Source: Chloroflexi bacterium HGW-Chloroflexi-9
GTDB taxonomy: Bacteria > Chloroflexota > Dehalococcoidia > UBA2979
Reading direction: 5' to 3'
Length of the DNA: 39,394 nt
NCBI GenBank assembly: GCA_002840675.1
Contig: PHBR01000004.1
Location: forward strand, 1 to 39,394
Shown: one piece after another, positions 32,620 through 39,394 of the stretch
Layout: each line of letters starts with the position of its first letter
Position numbering within the stretch: the stretch's first letter is position 1
Position numbers and translations under genes: made by a program
Notes under the pieces: model-generated
What the model was told of the DNA's origin: nothing
Database searches by the model: none
What the model saw: only the letters and a program-made list of their open reading frames with translations

Positions 32620-33759
32620 ATGCCCAGTGACATCAGCCGCGCCGATGTGAAGAAGTACCGCTCGTTCCTGGCCGAGGAGGTGGACGGGCTCTACATCTAC
32701 TACCGCCTCGCGGAGATCGAGGAAGACGAGTCGCTCCGCGACGTCTACCAGCAACTCGCGAAGGCGGAGGAGAAGCACCTCGCGCTCTGGCGAGAGCAAC
32801 TGCGACTCGCAGGCGAAGACGACACGCCGCCGAAGCCGTCCCTCCGCGCGCGCGTCCTCATGGGCATCGCCCGCCGCTGGGGCACCGACCTGGTGCTGCC
32901 GATCATCAAGTCCTTCGAGACAGACGCCACCACGATGTATGTGGGCGTCCCCGTCGCCGAGGCCGCCGGGCTCCCCCAGGATGAGCACACCCACGCCCGC
33001 GTGTTTGAGGCGCTCAGCCAGCGCTCACAGCAGGGCGTGTCCGGGTCGGTGATCGGACGGATCGAGAGCCGCCACCGTGCGCTCGGCGGCGGCAACGCGC
33101 TCCGCGCATCCGTGCTCGGCGCGAACGACGGCCTCGTCTCCAACCTCGCACTCGTCGCCGGCTTCGCCGGCGCGAACCCGGGGCAGGCCTCGATCATCCT
33201 CGCCGGCCTCGCCGGCCTGCTCGCGGGCGCGTTCTCGATGGCCCTCGGTGAGTGGATCTCCGTCACCTCCTCGCGCGAGGCGGCGGAGGCGCAACTGGCG
33301 GTGGAGCGGGAGGAACTGGAACTGGACCCCGAGTCCGAGCAAGAGGAGCTCGCGCTCATCTACCAGGCAAAGGGGCTTCCGAAAGCGGAGGCCGAACGCC
33401 TCGCCGCGACCCTGATGGCCGACAAGGAACACGCCCTTGCCACGCTGGCACGCGAGGAACTCGGGATCGTCCCGGAAGAACTCGGCTCTCCGTGGGCCGC
33501 CGCCATCGCCTCGTTCATCCTGTTCGCCATCGGCGCGGTGATCCCGGTGATCCCGTTCTTCTTCGGCGACGGCCTCGGCTTCATCCTCGCGGGCGCGCTC
33601 TTCTCCGGCATCGGCCTGTTCATCCTGGGTGCCAGCATCACGTTGCTGACCGGCCGGCACTGGCTGTTCGGCGGCATGCGCCAGGTCATCCTTGGGCTTG
33701 CCGCCGCGGTGGTGACCTACTTCGTCGGCGGCGTCATTGGCGGCGTCGCCGGTGTCTGA
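32620..33759 (+). CDS. VIT1/CCC1-family transporter with N-terminal ferritin-like domain (MbfA-like)
   Basis: N-terminal [18 protein letters not shown]...[12 protein letters not shown]; then [23 protein letters not shown] and C-terminal membrane domain. Confidence 0.88.
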   Translation: MPSDISRADVKKYRSFLAEEVDGLYIYYRLAEIEEDESLRDVYQQLAKAEEKHLALWREQLRLAGEDDTPPKPSLRARVLMGIARRWGTDLVLPIIKSFETDATTMYVGVPVAEAAGLPQDEHTHARVFEALSQRSQQGVSGSVIGRIESRHRALGGGNALRASVLGANDGLVSNLALVAGFAGANPGQASIILAGLAGLLAGAFSMALGEWISVTSSREAAEAQLAVEREELELDPESEQEELALIYQAKGLPKAEAERLAATLMADKEHALATLAREELGIVPEELGSPWAAAIASFILFAIGAVIPVIPFFFGDGLGFILAGALFSGIGLFILGASITLLTGRHWLFGGMRQVILGLAAAVVTYFVGGVIGGVAGV

Positions 33760-34483
33760 CGTCGACCGGCCGGCGAACGATGAGGGCCCGCCGGAGACGC
33801 CCGAATACCTCCGGGACGCGGTGTTCGGGGCGATCGACGGCGCGGTGACCACCTTCGCGGTGGTCGCGGGGGCGGTGGGCGCCTCGCTCCCCAGCGCCGT
33901 GGTGATCATCCTGGGTCTCGCCAACCTGTTCGCGGACGGGCTGAGCATGGCCGTGAGCAACTACCTGGGCACGCGCGCCGACCACCAGCGCCGGCGCCAG
34001 CGACGCCGTGCCGAGGAACGCCGGATGGAGGCGGACCCGGCCGGCGCCCGGGCCCGCCTCGCGACGCTCTTCCGCGAGGCGGGCGTGCCGGACGGCCCCA
34101 TGGATACCGTGCTGGACGGCGTCACCGCCAACCGCCGTCGCTCCGCGGACATCCTGCTCGGGGAACTGGGAGGAGAGCCGGAAGGCGACGGCGAAGCGCG
34201 GCAGGCCGCCCTCGCCACCTTCATCGCATTCCTGGTCGTCGGTGCGATTCCCCTGCTGGCGTTCATCGCCGAGGCAGTGGGCGTTGACCTCGGGGGACGG
34301 GGCTTCCTCATCTCCACCGGGCTCACCGCGGTCGCGTTCTTCCTGGTTGGCGCAGCCAAGGGTGTCGTCGTCGACCGCTCGTGGCTGCGCGACGGCATCG
34401 AGACCCTCGCGCTCGGCGGCGCCGCTGCCACCGTGGCATTCACCGTGGGCTGGTTGCTGCGCGGCCTCGCCGAGTCCGTCTAG
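33752..34483 (+). CDS. VIT1/CCC1-family transporter
   Basis: [54 protein letters not shown]; start overlaps the preceding gene. Confidence 0.86.
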   Translation: MSDVDRPANDEGPPETPEYLRDAVFGAIDGAVTTFAVVAGAVGASLPSAVVIILGLANLFADGLSMAVSNYLGTRADHQRRRQRRRAEERRMEADPAGARARLATLFREAGVPDGPMDTVLDGVTANRRRSADILLGELGGEPEGDGEARQAALATFIAFLVVGAIPLLAFIAEAVGVDLGGRGFLISTGLTAVAFFLVGAAKGVVVDRSWLRDGIETLALGGAAATVAFTVGWLLRGLAESV

Positions 34484-34486
34484 GGC
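34472..34486 (+). repeat. Left direct repeat of the accessory cassette (15 bp, GAGTCCGTCTAGGGC)
   Basis: Identical to 37106-37120; overlaps the last codons and stop of the VIT-family gene. Confidence 0.85.
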
Positions 34487-34576
34487 ACGCAGCGCTCGCG
34501 CCCGGCGGGGCATCGACGCCACCGGCCGGTGGGCTTGGCCGCGACCGATGACCTGACATCGTGGTAGACGCCCAGT

Positions 34577-34629
34577 GTGCCTAGCATGCAACTTACGAGT
34601 AGGCACTGGCTTGCACCCTACGGTAAGTT
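34577..34629. promoter_or_regulatory. Interlaced inverted repeats upstream of the methyltransferase
   Basis: GTGCCTA (34577-34583)/TAGGCAC (34600-34606) and AACTTAC (34590-34596)/GTAAGTT (34623-34629). Confidence 0.5.
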
Positions 34630-34725
34630 CGCATCGCACCAGTCTGCTCGCGATCCCGCTGGCAGCGCGGCTGGTGTTCGGCTTCGGTGAGTTTCAGTGG
34701 CCGAGCGCTAGTGGAGTTGTGATCA

Positions 34726-35913
34726 ATGGCAGGCAAGGAAGCGTTGGTCCGCGCAAACCGGGCCAAGAACGACGAGTTCTATACCCAGTTGGTCGACATC
34801 GAGGCGGAGCTACGGCACTACCGAGACCAGTTCCGTGGCAAGGTCGTGTTCTGCAACTGCGACGACCCGTTTGAGTCCAATTTCTTCAAGTTCTTTGCCA
34901 TGAACTTCAACCATCTCGGCCTGAAGAAGCTCATCACCACCTCCTACGCCGGAAGTCCTATCACCGGCCAACAGCTCTCCCTGCTCGATGTGAAAGTGCT
35001 GCCCAAGGCCGCCCGAGAGAAGCCTGCCTACCGGATCGAGATCACCGAAGTGCCCGACGCGAATAACGACGGCGCCATCGACCTGTCCGATGTCGAGTAC
35101 CTGCTAAAGAACGAACGTAACGTCCTCACACCCCTGGCCGGTGACGGCGATTTCCGCTCAGCCGAATGCATCGCCCTGCTGGAGGAGGCCGACATCGTCG
35201 TCACCAACCCGCCGTTCTCGCTCTTCCGGGAATACACGGCGGGGCTCGTCGAGCATGGGAAGCAGTTCCTCATCCTCGGCAACCAGAACGCCATCACCTA
35301 CAGCGAAATCTTCAAGCTCATCAAGGAGAATCGGCTCTGGCTCGGGTACGACAACGGCGGCGAGAAATGGTTTCGAGTCCCAAACGACTACGACCACACC
35401 ACCACCGGGGCACGCATCAAGGTCGAGGATGGCGTTAGGTACCTATCCATGGGCAACGTCGCCTGGTTTACGAACCTCGACACGACCAAGCGACACGACA
35501 CCATCACCCTGTACAAGCAATACAGCCCCGAGGAGTACTCGCGCTACGACAACTACGACGCGATCGAGGTCGGCCGGTACACCGACATTCCTTATGACTT
35601 CGACGGCGCCATGGGTGTTCCGATTACCTTCCTCGACAAGTACAACCCCGACCAGTTCGAGATTCTCGGCTGGACCCGCGGCAGGAACGAGTTCGAGGCA
35701 TGGCCCACGAAGCGCTACATGAACGCCCGCCAGATTAAGCCTGACGGAACCGAATCCAGCGGTGGCAAGGTGAACACCGGCCCCACCCTGCTCTTGGCCC
35801 GGCGGCCAGCGAAGGGCACCGTGTACGTGGCCGACGGCGTAGACGGCTTCCTGATGCAAACCTACATGCGCATCATCGTCCGCAATCGGACCCCAGGGAG
35901 AGTGCCCGCGTGA
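34726..35913 (+). CDS. EcoRI-family adenine-specific DNA methyltransferase
   Basis: NDEFYTQLVDIEAELRHY...VVFCNCDDPFESNFFKFFAMNF...DIVVTNPPFSLFREYTAGLVEHGKQFLILGNQNAITY; NPPF catalytic motif. Confidence 0.92.
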   Translation: MAGKEALVRANRAKNDEFYTQLVDIEAELRHYRDQFRGKVVFCNCDDPFESNFFKFFAMNFNHLGLKKLITTSYAGSPITGQQLSLLDVKVLPKAAREKPAYRIEITEVPDANNDGAIDLSDVEYLLKNERNVLTPLAGDGDFRSAECIALLEEADIVVTNPPFSLFREYTAGLVEHGKQFLILGNQNAITYSEIFKLIKENRLWLGYDNGGEKWFRVPNDYDHTTTGARIKVEDGVRYLSMGNVAWFTNLDTTKRHDTITLYKQYSPEEYSRYDNYDAIEVGRYTDIPYDFDGAMGVPITFLDKYNPDQFEILGWTRGRNEFEAWPTKRYMNARQIKPDGTESSGGKVNTGPTLLLARRPAKGTVYVADGVDGFLMQTYMRIIVRNRTPGRVPA

Positions 35914-37004
35914 AAATCGAGCTGAAAGAGATCACCGTGCGTGAGGTCGCCAACGGCTACCGCGACAGCGCCGAGGAGGGCGTCGTCGGCTACGGTGGTC
36001 TGCTCGACATCCGCCCCAAGTACCAGCGCGAGTTCATCTACGACGAGAAGAAGAGGGACGCCGTCCTAGACACGATTCGTAAGGAGTTCCCGCTGAACGT
36101 GATGTACTGGGTGGTCACCGACCAAGGGACCTATGAGGTTATGGACGGCCAGCAGCGCACCATCTCCTTCTGCCAGTACGTAGTCGGCGACTTCTCCATC
36201 CCGATCGACGGCCATCCGATGGCGTTCCACAATCTGCCGCAGACGCTGCGGGACCAGATTCTCGACTACAAACTGATGGTCTATTTCTGCACGGGCACCG
36301 ACAAAGAGAAGCTGGACTGGTTCCGGATTATCAACATCGCCGGGGTACAGCTCACGGACCAGGAACTAAGGAATGCCGTTTACACGGGACCATGGCTCAC
36401 CCATGCCAAGACGATCTTTTCTAGAACGAACTGCGCCGCCTACCTACTCGCTCACAAGTATGTGAACGGGACCCCGATTCGTCAGGAGTTCCTACAGACC
36501 GCTATCTCGTGGCTGTCTGGCGGTCAGATCGAGCAGTACATGTCCGCTCACCAGCACGATCCGAACGCCAACGAACTGTGGGCCCACTTCCAGGCGGTCA
36601 TCTCCTGGGTGCAGTTGACGTTCACCACGTACCGCAAGGAGATGAAGGGCCTCGCCTGGGGTGGCCTGTACAACCAGTTCAAGGGCGGCCTGTACGACAC
36701 CGCCAGGGTGGATGAAGAGATCAAAACGTTGATGGTCGACGACGACGTCACCAGCAAGAAAGGCATCTACCTGTACGTCCTGACTCGCGACGAGAAGCAT
36801 CTGTCCATTCGTGTGTTCACCGAAGCTCAGCGGCGCGAGGCATTCGAACGACAGGACGGAACCTGCCCGAAGTGCGGCCAGCACTTCGAGATCGTTGAGA
36901 TGGAAGCCGACCACATTACCCCGTGGTCGAAGGGCGGGAAGACGAACGCGGCCAACTGCCAGATGCTCTGCCGCGAGGACAACCGACGCAAGGGCGCGAT
37001 CTAG
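35910..37004 (+). CDS. DUF262 domain protein with C-terminal HNH endonuclease domain
   Basis: IRPKYQREFIYDEKKRDAVLDTIRKEFPLNVMYWVV...YEVMDGQQRT; C-terminal CPKCGQHFEIVEMEADHITPWSKGGKTNAANCQMLCREDNRRKG; GTG start overlaps the MTase stop (GTGA). Confidence 0.92.
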   Translation: MKIELKEITVREVANGYRDSAEEGVVGYGGLLDIRPKYQREFIYDEKKRDAVLDTIRKEFPLNVMYWVVTDQGTYEVMDGQQRTISFCQYVVGDFSIPIDGHPMAFHNLPQTLRDQILDYKLMVYFCTGTDKEKLDWFRIINIAGVQLTDQELRNAVYTGPWLTHAKTIFSRTNCAAYLLAHKYVNGTPIRQEFLQTAISWLSGGQIEQYMSAHQHDPNANELWAHFQAVISWVQLTFTTYRKEMKGLAWGGLYNQFKGGLYDTARVDEEIKTLMVDDDVTSKKGIYLYVLTRDEKHLSIRVFTEAQRREAFERQDGTCPKCGQHFEIVEMEADHITPWSKGGKTNAANCQMLCREDNRRKGAI

Positions 37005-37011
37005 CGAGCAA

Positions 37012-37030
37012 GCCTATAGGCGAGGCCTAT
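37012..37030. repeat. Nested palindrome/hairpin downstream of the HNH gene
   Basis: GCCTATAGGC palindrome (37012-37021) overlapping ATAGGC-GAG-GCCTAT hairpin (37016-37030). Confidence 0.7.
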
Positions 37031-37105
37031 CGCGCCGCTCGGCGCTCCGGACACTGCGAGAAGAAGAAGCGTGCCTCGCGACCGGCCTCAAGCAGGCGCA
37101 TGGCA

Positions 37106-37120
37106 GAGTCCGTCTAGGGC
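37106..37120 (+). repeat. Right direct repeat of the accessory cassette
   Basis: GAGTCCGTCTAGGGC identical to 34472-34486; with one mismatch 17/18 over GC[C/A]GAGTCCGTCTAGGGC. Confidence 0.85.
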
Positions 37121-37246
37121 CACCACCACCATTACGAGCGCGCGGTTGCCGCGCCTCTGCCCGCCTCCCTATACTCGGCTCGTCCGTCCCTCCCCAGCGG
37201 CGACAGCCCATCCCGACCCCACTCCCCAAGCAGGGTCCGGTTCATC

Positions 37247-38308
37247 GTGATCAATCCGCTGTCCTCCTTCATGGGGATGTTTTCGCACGACATCGCAATC
37301 GACCTCGGCACCGCGAACACGCTCGTGAGCGTCCGCGGCCGCGGCATCGTCATCGACGAGCCCTCCGTGGTCGCCATCGACCGCGTCTCGAAGCGCATCC
37401 TCGCCATCGGCGCGGAGGCGAAGCGGATGGTGGGCCGCACGCCCTCCTCGATCGTGGCGGTCCGGCCGCTGCGGGACGGCGTCATCTCCGACTTCATGGT
37501 CACGGAGAAGATGCTCCAGTACTTCATCCGTCAGGTGCACGAGCGCTTCGGCCTCGGCATCCCGAAGCCGCGCGTGGTGGTGGGCATCCCCTCCGGCGCG
37601 ACCGAGGTGGAGAAGCGCGCCGTGCATGACGCGGCCATGGCCGCCGGCGCACGTGCCGCCTACCTGATCGAAGAGCCGATGGCGGCGGCGATCGGCTCCG
37701 GCCTGCCCGTCATGGACGCCGCCGGCTCGATGGTGATCGACATCGGCGGCGGCACGACCGAGGTGGCCGTGCTCGCCCTCGGTGGCATCGTCCGCTCGCA
37801 GTCCGTGCGCGCGGCCGGCGACGGCATGGATCAAGCGATCGTCGATTACGCCCGCCAGGTCCACAACATGCTCATCGGCGAGCGCACGGCGGAAGCCGTG
37901 AAGATCGAGGCAGGCTCCGCGTTCCCCCTCGATGAGGAGTGGACGATCGACCTCCGCGGCCGCGACCTGGCGACCGGCCTCCCGAAGTCCGTGGAGATCT
38001 CCACCGTGGAAGTGCGTGATGCGCTCTCCCCGGTGGTGAACGAGATCGTCCGCACCGTGCGCGCCACCATCGAGACGACCCCACCAGAACTGGTGGCCGA
38101 CCTCATGATGCACGGCATCGCCATGACCGGCGGAGGCTCGCTCCTGCGCGGCCTGGACCGCAAGGTCGCGACCGAGACGCGCTTCCCCGTGTACGTCGCG
38201 GAAGACCCGCTGCGCTCCGTCGTCCGCGGGTGCGCCGAGGCGATCGAGGAGTTCGAGACCCTGCAGAAAGTCCAGGCGGCCGTGGCCAACCGCCGGCCGC
38301 CGCGCTAG
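37247..38308 (+). CDS. mreB: Rod shape-determining protein MreB
   Basis: FSHDIAIDLGTANTLVSVRGRGIVIDEPSVVAID; MVIDIGGGTTEVAVLALGGIV; GTG start. Confidence 0.98.
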   Translation: MINPLSSFMGMFSHDIAIDLGTANTLVSVRGRGIVIDEPSVVAIDRVSKRILAIGAEAKRMVGRTPSSIVAVRPLRDGVISDFMVTEKMLQYFIRQVHERFGLGIPKPRVVVGIPSGATEVEKRAVHDAAMAAGARAAYLIEEPMAAAIGSGLPVMDAAGSMVIDIGGGTTEVAVLALGGIVRSQSVRAAGDGMDQAIVDYARQVHNMLIGERTAEAVKIEAGSAFPLDEEWTIDLRGRDLATGLPKSVEISTVEVRDALSPVVNEIVRTVRATIETTPPELVADLMMHGIAMTGGGSLLRGLDRKVATETRFPVYVAEDPLRSVVRGCAEAIEEFETLQKVQAAVANRRPPR

Positions 38309-38417
38309 CGCGGCCCGGGAGAGGCTCGCCGATGGCCGCGCACTCGACGCCCCGCAGTCGAGGTGCGCGGGGTGCTGGTAACCCGGGCACGCCGCCACTC
38401 CGCCACAGAGGCGCACG

Positions 38418-39251
38418 ATGGTAGGCGCCCGCAACGCCGCGTGGGCCTCGGGACTGCTGCTGCTCGCGCTCGCGCTGCTCGCGCTCTCCCCCTTGCCTTT
38501 CGCCGCCGACATCGAGACGCGCCTGAGCACCATGCTGGCCCCGGCCGCGAGCGGCATCCGGGGCGTGGTGCAGCCGGTCTCGGACGTCCTCCTGAACGCC
38601 GGCCAGATCCGTGACCTGTCCGTGGAGAACGCCGACCTCCGCCGCCGCCTGGCGCTGGCCGAGTCGGAGGTCGCCGCACTCCGCGAGGAGCGCACCGCGC
38701 TGGAGCAGGCCGCCGCGCTCATCGGCGCGGTGGGCGCGAGTGCCGACCAGTTCACCCCGGCATCCGTGCTCGTGCGTGACCCGGCGCCCGGCCGGCAGAA
38801 CGTCGTCATTAACCGCGGCCGCGACCACGGCGTGCGCGCGGGGCAGCCGGTCGTCGGTGCCGGTTCCACCCTCGTCGGGATCGTCGCGGAGGTCGACGCG
38901 CAGCAGTCGCGCGTGCGCCTGCTCACCGACCGCGAGTCGGCGGTCGCCGTGCTCATCCAGCCCTCCCGCACGCCCGCCGCCCTCGCTGGTGACGGCTCGA
39001 CGCTGCACCTGGAATTTGTCCCGATCGATGCCTCCGTCGCGCCCGGCGAGGTGATCCTGTCGAGCGCCCTCGGCGGGCTGCTGCCGCCGGGCCTGCTCGT
39101 GGGCCGCGTCGCCACCGTGGAGACGCGCGGCACCGACCTCTTCCAGACGATCACCGTCGACCCGCTCGCCAACCTGGACCGCGTGGAGCAGGTGCTGGTG
39201 ATGACCGGCTTCCAGCCAGGCGCGCTGCTCCCGACCGAGGCGACACCGTGA
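38418..39251 (+). CDS. mreC: Rod shape-determining protein MreC
   Basis: N-terminal TM, coiled coil 'ENADLRRRLALAESEVAALREER', beta-domain with VINRGRDHGVRAGQPVVGAG; downstream of mreB. Confidence 0.94.
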   Translation: MVGARNAAWASGLLLLALALLALSPLPFAADIETRLSTMLAPAASGIRGVVQPVSDVLLNAGQIRDLSVENADLRRRLALAESEVAALREERTALEQAAALIGAVGASADQFTPASVLVRDPAPGRQNVVINRGRDHGVRAGQPVVGAGSTLVGIVAEVDAQQSRVRLLTDRESAVAVLIQPSRTPAALAGDGSTLHLEFVPIDASVAPGEVILSSALGGLLPPGLLVGRVATVETRGTDLFQTITVDPLANLDRVEQVLVMTGFQPGALLPTEATP

Positions 39252-39394
39252 GGGTGTTCATCGTCCTGATCGTGGCGGCGGCAGCGCTGGTGCAGGCCGG
39301 GGCCGGCCCCGCGCTCTTCGCGCACCCGCTCGCGGCCCCCGTCCTCCCGGCCGCCATCGTCGTGGCGTGGGCGGCCATGCGCGGGCCGGAGGAG
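39248..39394 (+). CDS. mreD: MreD-like membrane protein, truncated by the window end
   Basis: GTG start overlapping the mreC stop; VRVFIVLIVAAAALVQAGAGPALFAHPLAAPVLPAAIVVAWAAM; synteny. Confidence 0.7.
   Translation, partial: MRVFIVLIVAAAALVQAGAGPALFAHPLAAPVLPAAIVVAWAAMRGPEE

Noticed and set aside
34575-34874. 99-aa ORF in the cassette leader
   Set aside because: Overlaps the methyltransferase start in another frame and has no coding-like character; the region is better read as regulatory.
37169-39325. 718-aa minus-strand ORF opposite mreB-mreC
   Set aside because: Antisense shadow ORF typical of high-GC DNA; the plus strand encodes clear MreB and MreC.

Overview
High-GC bacterial chromosomal segment, probably Chloroflexota-like; this is inferred from the mix of F420 biosynthesis genes, membrane pyrophosphatase and c-di-AMP receptor, and was not tested by phylogeny. 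Most of the window is ordinary core genome. It carries a ferredoxin, EEP phosphatase, GNAT, SbcD-like phosphoesterase, glyS, PII-like c-di-AMP receptor, degenerate HD-GYP protein, MBL hydrolase, hppA, DAHP synthase, two FmdB-like zinc ribbons, yraN-rnhB, ftsH, DedA, rplU-rpmA-rpmE-DUF1385, a thiol-redox cluster, a cofD-cofC-nitroreductase F420 operon, hisH-A-F-I, ligA, a tandem VIT/ferritin-like pair and mreB-mreC-mreD. The main accessory signal is a ~2.6-kb, visibly lower-GC cassette at ~34.49-37.11 kb. It encodes an EcoRI-family adenine methyltransferase translationally coupled (GTGA overlap) to a DUF262-HNH protein. The cassette is bounded by a 15-bp exact direct repeat (GAGTCCGTCTAGGGC) that reproduces the last codons and stop of the upstream VIT-family gene. 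This looks like a compact modification/restriction-type defence cassette inserted at the 3' end of a gene, with no recombinase of its own. Other points of interest are a ~350-bp imperfect inverted repeat filling a convergent intergenic region (2870-3222), a DUF3800-like accessory gene beside a truncated NrfD-like gene, and interlaced inverted repeats upstream of the methyltransferase. All calls are from reading translations and motifs; no database search was run.
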